64,000 nt of DNA, taken from positions 57,501-121,500 of the forward strand of contig JAXRKP010000326.1 of assembly GCA_037039925.1 (NCBI GenBank), read 5' to 3'. Position numbers and translations under genes: made by a program. The DNA comes from Doris montereyensis. Lineage: Eukaryota; Mollusca; Gastropoda; Nudibranchia; Dorididae. This document shows, in pieces, positions 13,999 through 56,132 of the stretch. Every line of letters begins with the position of its first letter. Positions within the stretch are counted from its first letter, which is position 1. The notes below the pieces were generated by a model that was given only the letters and a program-made list of their open reading frames with translations, made no database searches and was not told where the DNA came from.

Positions 13999-14085
13999 AA
14001 GATCTAGATCTAGATCTAGATCTAGATTCTAGATTCTCTAGATAGATCTACTCTAGAGATCTAGATCTAGATCTAGATCTAAATC
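13999..14085. repeat. AGATCT palindromic satellite-like array
   Basis: Repeated AGATCT/TAGATC units, partly interrupted by ATTCTAGATT. It is the densest cluster of a palindrome that recurs singly or in short runs across the window (for example 12345, 12390, 12512, 14317, 14538, 14892, 51527, 56650, 58625, 61235, 61953). Confidence 0.9.
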
Positions 14086-14428
14086 TCGATAATAATTAAA
14101 AAAAAAACAACAGAAGAATATAAATGAAAGCAAATATCGTAAATTGTTGTTAGGAATTAACAGCAAGGAGGACTTACACTAAAGACTTGCCGCCGCAACA
14201 AGGAGAATGACGCGGACATATTTGTCATTTTATCACCATGGAAACACGAAAGGCTTACGCAACTAAAGCCCTTTCGAGCCTGGATGACTTAACTTAACTT
14301 AAAATCTATTTCTAGGTCTAGATCTAGATTATATGTAAGCCCTTCTGATGGCGATTCTTATTTCATAGTAGAACTAGAGTCTAGACATATTTTATTTTGT
14401 GTATACCAATTACTGTTGAAACCAAATC

Positions 14429-44550
<30,122 letters not shown>

Positions 44551-44657
44551 TGAAAATGTAAGTATTCAGGTGTTGAATGACTCTACAAGAAAGAACATCT
44601 TCTCATCAAAAAATAAACCTAAAACAATAGTTTCAAGAGGGTGAACAAAATTTGTGT

Positions 44658-44785
<128 letters not shown>

Positions 44786-46529
44786 AGAGAAAGAGAGAGT
44801 GGGGGAGGGGGGAGAGCTGTGATCAGATAGTATGATTGGATGCTTGTTGTATGGACCATCGGCATCCACAAATGTCTATGGTTGGCTTGGGAGAAGCCTA
44901 GAGAATTTCTCGATGGCCCGTGACCTTGACTTACAGAGTCACAGTCTCGTGCAGTTAATCACTGATCACAACATTGAGAAAATATATTTCACGATGCCTT
45001 CAACATCAATCTCTGACTACTATATCATTATACACATACTAAAAGAAACTGCCAAACGTTGATACTTTGATAAAAAAGACTATTCTATGCCTCCTAGATG
45101 TGATCAGCCCAGCTTAAAATGTGTGATGATTAGAGAAGATGGGGCAGGATAACAAGTACTGTTCATGGGACTGAAAGGGAAAAGAGTGGGTCCGTGTTGT
45201 GAGGAACATGGCTTGTTGGGTGGGACAATGGGATGGCGATAACACGTAGGGGCTCTATTACTAATAGTATTAGGATACTATTTCAACAATTTCAAAAAAT
45301 AACTTTGTAGATTGAATATTAAGGACCGTGTCATAGGAGTACTCCTGGTAGGAAACTCAAACTCGGCGTCGCTCCCTTTACCCCACCCTCGTTCACGCTC
45401 GTTGCAGTGTGTTCAGCTCTACCGATCACTATCAGTTCCATTCCAACCTGTCTATCACTTGCTGCTTTGTTTTGATTGTCCCAGTTTCTAATATGACTTG
45501 TAATGAGTGATAACTATGTGCATAATGAATTTGTAAGAAAATTTGTAGGGTAGTGATATAGTTATATAGTGAAGGATGCAAATGTAGCATTTTGATATGA
45601 AAACTTTTTTCAATTTTTGAATAACAAAACAAAAATTGTTGCGGTGTTTCAGTACTTCAAGATTTCCAGGAATAAGTGGAATTGCAGAGAAAATGTCAAC
45701 AAGTAATGAATTGACCATGCTCGGTGCTGTATTGAGAGAGGAAAGAAATTTCCTTCCAAAAGTGTAAATTCCTGCAACCTCTGGAGATATATGATTTTGA
45801 CTACATGTATATATATATTGGTAAAATTCAACAGAGCCGTTCATTCTTCAATTTATTTTCAAGGTGGCATCTCTATGTTGCTTTATGAGATCAAATTAAT
45901 TTTAACATGTGAGAGCCATTTTAAATATTCACAAAGTCTGCTTATTTGACTGGAGTCAAAATATTATTTTCTCGAATAAAAGAAAACCAACATCTTTTCA
46001 AACATTTTGCTATTTATTATTTAAATAATACTCTTGACATACACAGATAGTGATAGAAGTGAAACAGCACCAAATGTCTGGATCTATAAACTATAACTGA
46101 AATTACAACATTACAATTAATACAATGATCATTTGTAGGAACCAGTTAAATTAAAAGAAATCTTATGTAACTCATACCTACAAAACCTTCATCTTAATTA
46201 ATACAATACTATACCCATACATATATTTGACCGTGCATACCAAATAAATAATCTATGATAATAAATACATGCATTGAATGCATCATCTTAATCTTTACCA
46301 TTGTGCAATGCAACAAAATAAAGAATAAAACTTTAAACTTCCACGTTGCCTTCAAGTTTCATTCATTTAATTCATTCTTTAAGTTTTAGTAAAGGAATCA
46401 CAATTTATGGAGAAGTGATGCGAGTATTTGTTCATTGTTAATTATGTATTCTTTGTTTTCTGAAGTTACATTATTAATTATTTCCTCCTTCTGACAACGT
46501 CGTCGCATGGAACCTATTACTATTATTAG
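44786..46529. other. Intergenic DNA downstream of CFAP58-like
   Basis: A 76-codon plus-strand frame at 44832-45062 and minus-strand frames near 45500-45840 show no domain, splice or homology signal that I can recognise. A missing 3' exon of the CFAP58-like gene could lie here, but the family C-terminal motif was not found. Confidence 0.4.
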
Positions 46530-46754
46530 ATGCTGGATAAACTAATACTTCTAACAGAGTATCAGGTTGTGCACTTTCTTTGTAAGCATGGGCCCCTCAT
46601 CTTACAACATGATAATGCTAGACCTCATATCGTCAGTGTTGTAACCCATCTTCTCCTTAACAACAACATTGAAGGCCTTGGTTGGCCGGCCGTTTCTCCA
46701 GATCTATTTCTAATTGAATACACATGGGATGAAATGTATAGGTACTTCAGGTGA
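46530..46754 (+). pseudogene. Tc1-type (DD34E) transposase C-terminal fragment
   Basis: LILQHDNARPHIVSVV, then GWPAVSPDLFLIEYTWDEMY. The Asp of QHDNARPH and the Glu of LIEY are separated by exactly 34 residues, the DD34E spacing of Tc1 elements. There is no N-terminal DNA-binding region nearby. The usual SPDLNPIEHLWDE is here SPDLFLIEYTWDE, suggesting an inactive fragment. Confidence 0.8.
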
Positions 46755-46813
46755 CAGCAGAATTCTCCCCAAAACCCAGTACATGTAGTTATAATTATAT
46801 ACTAGTAGAACTT

Positions 46814-47089
46814 GAGGGTAATGACATAAGATAATATGAAAGCCCCATAGGAACAAAGACGAGACAAATACAAGGAATAGACAGAAAAAATCCTGGCCAC
46901 AATGGGGATCGAACCCGCGTAGTTAGCTCAGTTGGCAGCACGCTTTCTTTTCATGGCGAGGCGATGGGTGCCGACGCAGAGGTCGCGGGTTCGATCCCCA
47001 TGGTGGCCAGGATTTTTCTGTCCATTCCTTGTATTTGTCTCGTCTTTGTTCCTATGGAGTTTTCATATTATCTTATGTCTTTACCTTCA
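46814..47089. repeat. Long inverted repeat with tRNA-like loop
   Basis: Arms of about 106 bp (46814-46919 and 46984-47089) are near-perfect reverse complements around a 64-nt spacer. The spacer with the start of the right arm holds TTAGCTCAGTTGG, a good box A, and GGTTCGATCCCC, a good box B. The left arm contains a reverse copy of the box B stretch. The right arm alone would read as a tRNA-like sequence plus tail. Possible origin: a tRNA-headed SINE partly copied in inverted form, or a fold-back element. Confidence 0.85.
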
Positions 47090-48777
47090 CTTCCGACATG
47101 CTCTTTGCCTCACTGTTTGTCTTTATCTATAGTAGATTTGAGCAACACCTCACAAGATACAGTCTTTATCTGGATAGATTTCATGCGATGATGTTGTCAA
47201 CTGTCATTCATGATACACAAGATACAGTAGTTGTTGGATAAACGCACGCCCTTTGGGTGCAGGAAAAAGCGTGATTTTATGTACATTGTGTGTTTATCAC
47301 AGCGTACAAAACTCGTCTCTCTTAGTTGGCCGACGCGGTGCACCTGGGTCATGTTGACCGAGATCAGCAAAGTGCCGTCATGTAGCGTTCGCTCCCTGCT
47401 AGTTTTGCCGCACTAAATGGTAATTTATAGGTCCAATTAATCAGCTTGTATCTGGCTAAGATAGCCATGGACAACAAATGTGAAGGCTTCCCTTAACTTT
47501 GAAGAGAGTGTTGCAATTGACTGATGAAATAAATTATCAAGAAGTATTTTGTCTCCACACAATCAAGGCCTCAGTTAGGGCCATCATTTCAGTACTATAA
47601 CAGACATAGGGTATTAAGTAAAACGCTTTAACACAAACTCTGTACATGCGATTGCCATCAAACTTTCACAAAATAAGGACAATACATACATGTACGTACA
47701 TACTAAAAGATAGTTTGCATTCATCACTATGAACAGAACAATGTCGATTTTTGTAATACTCCAATAATGAGAATAACAGAAACAAACAATATCATTGAAG
47801 GAATGAAATAAGATATGTATCACTATGTACATTTAATGTTACGTGCAGATTGGTCTGTGTGCATGCACCAAGGGGCTGTTTTCTAATAGTGGTGCATTCA
47901 TTATGAACTTCATTCTCATTTGTGAGTTTATAATGCCTCATGCTCATCTCTCTATCCTTGCAATTGACTGATGACAGCTTTCCGTTCTCTGTTCACTCAG
48001 CAATCCAAGCCCGAATTTGTACTGTCGTATATGTGGGGTGCAATGGTGCTCTAAAATATGCTGTTTTGTGATTGTTTTGTTTGGAAAGCTTTGTCTATAC
48101 ATGCTCATGTATGTGTCTTTATCCTGTTGAATGTCATTAATTGAATTTTCATTAATTGTCTTTTTGTGAGATTGCTTTGTGGGCTTTACTAAATGCTTTA
48201 TTGATATTGTTGAAAACTAACGCTATCGTGTGTGCTTCATCAGTAACCATGGGGAAATGTGTGCATGTCATTGTCTGTGTGATGATTGTTTGAGTGAGGT
48301 CTGTATAAACCTTTTCTTGTAAGTATTTATGACAGTGGTTACCAATAAAAGATCGACTGTGGTATGCCTGTGGTGTGATTCTGTGTTTGGTAAGAACTTT
48401 ATCTTAGGATGATGCAATGGAACCCGATCTATGTGTGAGTTTTTCATGTGTTATTTGTGATAATTAATGCTCAGTGTCCCATACTTCATGAGTGTATGTG
48501 GCTTTATCAATGTCATTGTCACTAAAAAGAAGGCAAGTCTGATGGAGGTCAAACTGTTTGTGTTTCGTGTGTTTGCTTCCAGCAACTGCCATATTATTTT
48601 AATGCCTGCCTGAGCTCTGTGAGATGAGTGTATCTAACATGTAATTTTGTTGTCCATGGAATGTGGTGCTGTCTCGCATTTTATCACTCATCAGTGGCTT
48701 TCTCTCTGCCTGTTTTTCTTTATGTAGCATTTTGTTCTGGGACCTAAAGGTAAAAATCAGTGGGCTCAAGGAAAAAT
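47090..48777. other. Unassigned intergenic DNA
   Basis: No supported gene or repeat. TG-rich stretches (GTGTGTG, TGATTGTTT) recur between 48100 and 48700 without clear periodicity. Confidence 0.4.
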
Positions 48778-51388
48778 CTTAACTTATCCAAAACAACCTG
48801 ATTCTTTGAAATAAAAGTAATATATACAATGATATACCCAGATTGATACTTTCAGAAAAGTTACAAATCCAAGAAAAAGGTCTTTCACAGAGAACAGAAG
48901 AAGATACACAAAAGAGACAACGGTATGAGAGAACTGTGATTTCTGGAACATGGAATGTTAGGGCAATTAATGGAAAGGAGTTAGAATTAGCTGGAAGAAA
49001 TGGAAAGGTAATCACCAAAGTTGACATTTTGGCTATTACAGAAACCTGAAAGAAAAAAGGACAAGGAATAGAAAATGTAATCTGGACCAAAACAACCTGA
49101 TTCAAAGTAATTATTTGAACTTTAATCTTCTCATGGGAGTGGAAAGAGTTGAATTAGCAAAGATAGACAGCTATTACAGAAACAAAAAAAAGGACAAGGA
49201 ATAGAAAATGTAGGACCAAATCACACCTTCTCAGGAGTAGATGTCAAAGATAGAGCTAGAAAAGCCTCCTAATGCATAAAAAGAAATGCTATTAGAAAGT
49301 TGGAAATTTGTAAGCCCACGGCTATTAGAGGTAAATATTAAACCAAAAGGATGAGAAATTAAATTATTAATAGCTTATGGACCAAACAAAGATGCCACCA
49401 AAGAAAAAAAAGATATCTTCGAAAATGATTTACACATAGCTGCAGAGAATCTCAAACCCAAATAGTAGGCAACAATGTAGAAACATCAGGAGGAGTAATA
49501 GGTAAAGAAGGAGAGACAACAACTTCTCCAAATGGAGAGAGACTAATAGATTTTTGCCTAAAGAATAACATGAAAATAGCCAACACCTTTTTTCCTCATA
49601 AAGATATCCACAAATATACAAGAGTAAATGAAGACAGATGTGAAAAGTCAATCATTGACTGCATAATAGTTAGCAGGTCCCTTTTTACAGTACAATGGAT
49701 GCTAGAGTAAACAGCTGAAATATTTAGTGATCATCACCTAGTGATAGCCAAAATGAGATTATTAACTGAAGAAAACAAACAAACAAGAAAGGAAGAAAGC
49801 TACTAAACTCAAAATAGAAGAACTAAATAAACCAATAGTAAAACAAATGTACCAATCCAGGATTAAAAGATCTATCAGGGAAAGGCAGATGGATCTGAAG
49901 GAAAGCATAATAGAAGAAAAGTGGCAAATATATAAAGAAACACTCCTCTGTTGTACTGAAGAGGTCTGTGGTAGGAAACAAATTAAAGGAGATAGGAAAA
50001 GAACAGCATGGTGGAATGAGAATGTCAAGACTAAGATCAAAGAAAAGAAAGATGCCTGGAAGAAATACTTGCAAACAAGGAGACCAGAGGATAGGATAGA
50101 TTACGAGAGTAAAAGAACTATCGCCAAAAGGAAGTTAGGAAAGCAAAACAGGAACACTGGGAAGAGTTTGGACAAAGACTTCAAGAAAGCTATCAAGGAA
50201 ATCAAAAGCTGTTCTGGGAGCGATGAACAGCATGAGAAAGACCAAAGCAGGCCCAATACGACAAATTAAGAACGCCAAAAGAGAAATAATGAAAGGAGAC
50301 AGTGGAGGAAGTATTTTCACCAATCACATAATCCCTCCAGAACTCATGAAACAAGGAGTACAGATCAATTATTAAGAGTAACAAGTAATCGAGATGAGAC
50401 AGCTGAAAATGTAGATATCTCAATGAAAGAACTTCAAACAGCTATAAGAAAAGTGAAATTAGGAAAAAAAACAGGAGCAAATCAAGTTTATCCAGAAATG
50501 ATTAGAAAACCAAGGAGAGAGGCAGACAAACTACTACATGCAAATTGCAATATGTCAACAAACATGAAAGTCCAAACAGCTGCCAGACGACTGGAAAAAG
50601 GGAGCAGTAGTACCAATGCATAAGAAAGGATCAACTATGGAATGCTCAAACTATAGAGGGATATCACTACTTAGCATATCAGGAAAAGTGTATGACAGGA
50701 TAATGGAAATGAGACTAAGGAAAAGAGTAGAGGATCAGATTGAAGAACACCAGAGTGGAATTAGACCAGGAAGAAGTGTACAAGATTACATATTTACAAT
50801 TAGACAAATAATAGAAAAATTCCTTGAGAGAAACATTGACTTGCACCTGTCTTTTATTGACTTAGAAAAGGTATTTGATACTGTGAGGAGGGACGAACTA
50901 TGGCATTCTTTAAAAGAACACAACGTATAGCAAAATTTAATAGAAGCAATTAAAAGTTTTTATAATAAACCAACATGTGCAATGAGAGTAGCTGGAAATG
51001 TATCTGAAGAATTCGATGTAGATATAGGAATAAGACGGTTGTTTTTGTATCCTAAGTCCTCTTTTGTTTATTGCATTTATGGATTCAGTCGCAAAGGCAT
51101 CCTCAAACGTGAAAAAAATGAATGGAGGTATGTGAAAGCTCAAACCAGTAAATGTATCAATGCTTTCATTTCCTGATGATTCAGTTCTGTTTGGAAAATC
51201 AGAAAGGGACCTCCAGTCAAATATCAACATAATGAATAATGAATTAAATAAAAGAGGAATGAGAGTAAATGCAAAAAAACCCAAAACAATGCTAGTAGTA
51301 GTAACTAGGGAAGCTAAAACACAAAATCTTAAATTAGGCAGGGAGAATTTAGAACAAGTTCAAAGCTACAATTACTTAGGAGTAACGA
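48778..51388 (+). mobile_element. RTE-like LINE, third copy, rearranged and truncated at both ends
   Basis: Starts inside the 5' UTR at sequence matching the TTATCCAAAAC box of the other copies, and runs through endonuclease and RT to the YLGVTI motif, where it stops abruptly. The C-terminal region and tail are missing. Near 48943-49225 a stretch around GGACAAGGAATAGAAAATG is present twice. A gap near 49460 removes the LLGDLNARV segment. The catalytic box reads FPDD. Identity to the other two copies is high, so it is not very old. Confidence 0.85.
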
Positions 51389-51540
51389 TACAGAGGAGCC
51401 ACAGTGGAGTGAAGTCAAAGGCGAAATATGACAATAAGTGACAACTCCACTAATAAAGACAGAACAAACACGTGACGTTTCGGGTATAACCCTTCGTCAG
51501 ACAACAAACGAAAAATATCTAGAATCTAGATCTAAGTAAT
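51389..51540 (-). other. Junction sequence with hammerhead-like core
   Basis: Directly after the truncated LINE. On the minus strand at 51474-51500 it reads CTGACGAAGGG, TTATA, CCCGAAACGTC. This has the CUGANGA and GAAA boxes of a hammerhead ribozyme around a short GGG/CCC stem, with one extra A. Such motifs occur in Penelope-like retroelements and retrozymes. Stems I and III are not convincingly formed and no Penelope protein is seen. Confidence 0.35.
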
Positions 51541-51727
51541 ACCTCCGGCATCACACAATGTGATTTCAGAAGAAAAACATAAAGGAGAAAGAAAGAACGA
51601 AAAAGACAGTGATGTTAATATTGTTAAGAAACGTAGCAGAGGGGGTGTGAAGAAAGAGCGAGAGTGGAAGGTTCAGATCTAAAATGAAATAAAAATATGA
51701 AAATAAGTAAGTAATAAAAGGTGAGAA

Positions 51728-51767
51728 GGAGATAGAGAGAAATAGAGAGAGAGAGAAATAGAGAGAG

Positions 51768-51806
<39 letters not shown>

Positions 51807-51828
51807 GAGGGAGGGAGGGAGAGAGAGG

Positions 51829-51901
<73 letters not shown>

Positions 51902-51942
51902 TGTGTTTATGCAGAGTGAGAGAGAGAGAGAGAGAGAGAGTA
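51728..51942. repeat. (GA)n microsatellite
   Basis: About 200 bp of GA repeats broken by AAAT, GGGA and GTGTGTTTATGCA blocks. The last block is repeated at both ends of a GA run (about 51900 and 51940). Confidence 0.95.
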
Positions 51943-52732
51943 TGTTTTTATGCAGAGTGTGTACATGTATGCTTTCAAACTGTACATGTACAAAGGTGAC
52001 ATATAAATTTATAAATATTATAAAACTGACAGTTTTTTACAATGACAATTTTCTTGGAATCCAATTTCATTGTCTCTACTCTTCGTGCTACCTGTATAAT
52101 AAAAGTATTAGACAGTCGTTCATGTGTCTGATTTGTTTCTGATTTGTTTCGTTGATTTATACAGTCTGTAATAATTGAATAGTTTCTTTTTTCCACTTTT
52201 ATAGTACATGTAATATATTCTGATGAAGAAGCAGATCTAGTATGACATGAACTGGCTATGCATTGTTTAATAAGTACTGATGGAGATCCATGAAATCAGC
52301 TCTGATTCTGAATGGAAAACACTAACAGAAGGCATCTAACAATAATTGTACGAAGCATATATATCATCACTAAAAGATTGACTATAGGCTTGGGAAATTA
52401 ATGATGGATTTATAGTATAGGCTGTATCCCCACATAAGAACATTATTTACACCCCGGCAGGCCATTTCATCAAATTCAACAAAGCCCTTCTCAACACTCT
52501 GGGAGTATAGTACACCAGCATGTATTGTTAACTGTAGTGTTAGGCACTTTTTACAATCACTTATCACTCTGACAAAATCTCTCTCTACCTATATTATTAG
52601 CTTGGTACTCATTCACACCTGAGTCAAGAAGTAGGGCGAAGCACCTTAATTAAATATAAGACTTAGAGTACAGCAACATTGTGAAAAAACCCAGGACATG
52701 TGTCAGCCCTGTGGTTTGAATCAGTGTCGTCT

Positions 52733-53215
52733 TGATTACAAGCTCACAACACTACAGTTCAGCTAAAAAAAGTAAAACACCTGGGATAATACTTAATAAA
52801 CTCCCTGGACTGGATATACATTATAATATAAGATCTATCAAACTGCAACAATGCTGGTTAGCCTCGACTTTGTACTACATACTTAGCTTGATTTGTGTGG
52901 TCACACTACATATAATATTAAAACATACAATAACAAATAAATTACATGCACTATGCACATGTAAAATAACCTGACCTGTGATTTCAAGCTCACGACTCAC
53001 AACACTATAGTTCAGCTAAAACACCCGGGATAATAAACTCCCGGACATACATTACAATTACAACAAGATCTATCAAACTACAATATTGGTTAGCCTCGAC
53101 TTTGTACTACTTAGCTTGATGTGTGTGGTCACATTACTTATATTTTATAATATTAATACATGTAATAATAATAAAAAATAAATTACATGCTCATGTATAA
53201 AGACTGATAATTCTT
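52733..53215. repeat. Degenerate tandem duplication, unit about 240 bp
   Basis: Both halves contain AGCTCACAACACT or its variant, GTTCAGCTAAA, GGGATAATA, AGATCTATCAAACT, GGTTAGCCTCGACTTTGTAC, TTAGCTTGAT and ATAAATTACATGC in the same order. Indels and substitutions are frequent, so the duplication is old. Confidence 0.8.
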
Positions 53216-54404
53216 ATGGATGGTGGAGGAAGGAAGCACATGTACTACTAATGAGGAAGGGAGAGGTAACGTCGGTGCAGACAGTCTTAATTTGATTTCA
53301 TTGACTTTATTAGCCATATTCACAACTAAGGTGATCTGGGGTTTTTTTGTTGGTAGGATTAAATTTTTGTTGTTGCTCAGACTGCCCTGTAAATTAATCA
53401 GGCAAGGAATCTTTAGCAATAGCATTAGCATGCATAAACTAGTCTTGTGATCTGCCGATTGGACGTCCTTTTTATCATGTCTGATGGGACTAGGTATTGA
53501 TCTTTTAACCTGAATCAGGGTGGTGAGTCATTCGAGAATACATGTTACCTTTCAACCTGTTGGCCACTAACCCATGGCCTTTGGTTGATTGAGAGGCTAA
53601 CACATTGCTTCTGGATCACTGAGTCCCTAGGCAGAGGATCAGATAATCCTGGGGATATATCATATTCATATATTATACTATTTATACATGTATGCATGTT
53701 TCTTGCCTCAGGTTCCAATCTTTTAAACAAAAATGCAAATACTGACCAATGTTCATGTGTGATGAAGATCTCACCACCCTGACAGCCACACTACAACTAC
53801 AGCTAAAACTAAAATGACTTCAATGGTGGATGTCGCTAATGTCAGTATTGTCAGCCACTAGTCAATTGTGCTGACACTGACAGTACACTGACACAAAATT
53901 CCTGCAATCTGTGGTGATGAAATAAAAGCCACTACACAAGCCCTGTACCCAGACACAATAATAATAATATATAGTTTTCCATCAAATTCTGAGGCTGCCA
54001 TTAACATTGATACAACACATGGATGAATAAACTAATAAATAACTGGCTATGGTAAATTGACTGTAAATGGGTTATGTTACAAAACTATGTCCAATGCTGC
54101 TAAAGTTTCTTTGAATTGAAGTGTAACAATAGTAACAATACATTTAACAATGAAGAGTTGCCTAATTTCCTAATTGAAACAGGAGAATGTTTACTCATTG
54201 CTGCAATATTTCTACATGATATAAACAGAGCTGAGAGATAGTGCTTTGTATAATCAAATTATTGTTATCTCTATTTTACTTTTTACTGAAATAGTAATAT
54301 TAATAATATTATTATCAATACATAGTTCAACCACCTTGCACTTGTTCAGAAGCATGTTTTTACTTCTCCTTCAGGTGCATCAAAGCCTTTCGTTTAACTT
54401 TGGA
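53216..54404. other. Unassigned intergenic DNA
   Basis: No recognised gene or repeat. The same holds for 54886-55663 and 55715-56042. The RPL21 introns 56133-57492 and 57644-59515 hold only R1, R2 and a G homopolymer at 58705-58718. Confidence 0.4.
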
Positions 54405-54640
54405 AGTGGAGTCTGACCTAATGGTTAGGCAGCCGGACTCATATCATAATGAAGTTTCTGGATTCGAGTCCTTGCAGTAGCACTAGCCAGTGAGCAATAC
54501 TAGTACTAGGTCTGCCCGAGTGTTCCCGGGAATAGCAAACACATTTTTCACACATTGTATCAGAACCCAGGTGTACATGATGGGTACAAAAACAACAAAA
54601 ACCTGCCACAGCTTAGCAATAGCATACTAATAATACTATG
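54405..54640 (+). mobile_element. tRNA-derived SINE, family B
   Basis: Box A-like CTGACCTAATGGTTAGG, box B-like GATTCGAGTCC, and the family tail AACCCAGGTGTACATG. More diverged than the 35.4-kb copy. Confidence 0.65.
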
Positions 54641-54817
54641 CAGGAGGTAATTATCTCTTGCTCTGCTTCATGCTATATACTATATATATGATAAGACTAA
54701 GACTGAGTAGACGTAAAAGTAAAAGTTGAAATACTCGCCTATTGACAAGTTTAGTATTTACATATATATCAATATATGTGTTAACTATTATTACTGTATT
54801 ACTAGTTACTAACTACA

Positions 54818-54885
54818 GTAAACTTCAGGTTCAACGAGATTGTCAGGACCATCCTGGAGTTCTTGTTGAACCCGAGGTGTCTCTA
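54818..54885 (+). repeat. Possible pogo/Tigger-like transposon terminus
   Basis: ACAGTAAACTTCAGGTTCAA, then GTTGAACCCGAGGTGTC. It begins CAGT and repeats the GTTCAAC/CTCGGG words seen at 4.0 kb. No partner end was seen. Confidence 0.3.
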
Positions 54886-55660
54886 CTTAGTATTTTACAT
54901 CTCTACATTTACTACTGGTACTAATCGATGACATTGTTTTTAAGCAATCTAGATCAAGAAAGATTAAATAAATGGAGTTTTAAAACGATGTGAATGTAAA
55001 GCAGTTAATCAGCCAGCAGGCTTGATGAACTCTTTTCGACATGTCACTTATTATTACCTTGATATGATTATGATGTATGTGCAATTTTGTTTTTGTGATG
55101 TCACATTCTGTCTATCCAATCTGTAAATAGTGTAAATGTAAAGGTTCGTTTATGGCTTGAAATGCTGAAAAAAATGCCACCACAAACCCCAATAAGCACG
55201 CAGAGATAAGAGTGAGTAAGAATCAAACAGCAAAAGGCAACCATCTCTGAACTGAAAGTTGACAAAGAGAGGACCCAAATATTAAAATGCAGGTATCAAA
55301 ATATGCTTCGTTTCAGGGAAACTGGGATGTCCATGATGCTGGAGGTATCTTGCAATAGACGCCTTTTTAAAAATTGTGAAAAATTTGGAGTAGCCAATTT
55401 TCACGTCACTATTTAGTATTATTACCGTTGTGTTACACAGACTAGACTGGTTTCTTGTATGCAAAAGCTGTTCACACAATTCTTTTTGTCTGGCGACTGC
55501 ACTGGATAGGTAATTTCAACACCCCCCCAATTATCATAACAGTAACAACATAGATTACAAATTTTTGTGTGTGCTTGGAATAACGTGTAAAATAAAGGAA
55601 TGCGAAGTTAAGCTGTAAGTGTAAGTGATGATACTGACCCGAGAAGGATGGTTGGAATGA

Positions 55661-55663
<3 letters not shown>

Positions 55664-55714
<51 letters not shown>
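55664..55714. repeat. (TA)n microsatellite
   Basis: About 50 bp of TA repeats between RPL21 and the 54-kb SINE region. Confidence 0.95.
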
Positions 55715-55717
<3 letters not shown>

Positions 55718-56042
55718 TAGCCAGCCATATTTCCCAAACTCATTGTGAATGTTCATGAAATAAGTGCTTCAGGGGTTATCATAGGTATACAAAGATACTG
55801 TATTTTTGTTAAACACGTGTTCGAGGAATATGGGATGCACTGTATTACTTTGTGAGCATTTTGACAGATTGCTAATTTTTTAAATGTGTTGTTTAAAACT
55901 AACTCTTGTAGCCTTGGACAACTGTGTCCTAAAATAGTAGAACATTTAACATATAAATATAAGTCCAAACAGCAGAAAAAGCAAAAAACTCTCAAAAGAT
56001 TTACAAACAAGTCAAATTTCATTGTTAACACAAGCTCTTTAT

Positions 56043-56132
56043 TTAGGCAATAATTTCATAGGGGATGGGAGCGAGAAACTCAGGCTTGACGAACCGGGTG
56101 CTGACAAAGTGAGCCTTTCGTGGTTGTGCAGG
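56043..56132 (-). CDS. RPL21: RPL21 last coding exon
   Basis: Phase-0 exon after a TTTTTTACAG acceptor: [20 protein letters not shown], then APIPYEIIA and TAA. The canonical eL21 C-terminus ends IPYEFMA or IPYEFIA. The AATAAA polyadenylation signal begins at the stop codon (CCTAAATAAAG), so the 3' UTR is very short. Confidence 0.95.
   Translation of the reverse strand, partial: PAQPRKAHFVSTRFVKPEFLAPIPYEIIA

Noticed and set aside
44832..45062. 76-codon frame downstream of the CFAP58-like gene
   Set aside because: Does not resemble the family C-terminus and begins in a microsatellite edge.
46916..47005. Functional tRNA gene
   Set aside because: Box A and box B are present, but no seven-pair acceptor stem or anticodon arm could be drawn and the left flank is an inverted copy of box B. 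Treated as a SINE-like palindrome.
51474..51500. Complete active hammerhead ribozyme
   Set aside because: The extra base in stem II, a G where a non-G cleavage base is expected in the best fold, and no complementary stem I make activity unlikely as read.
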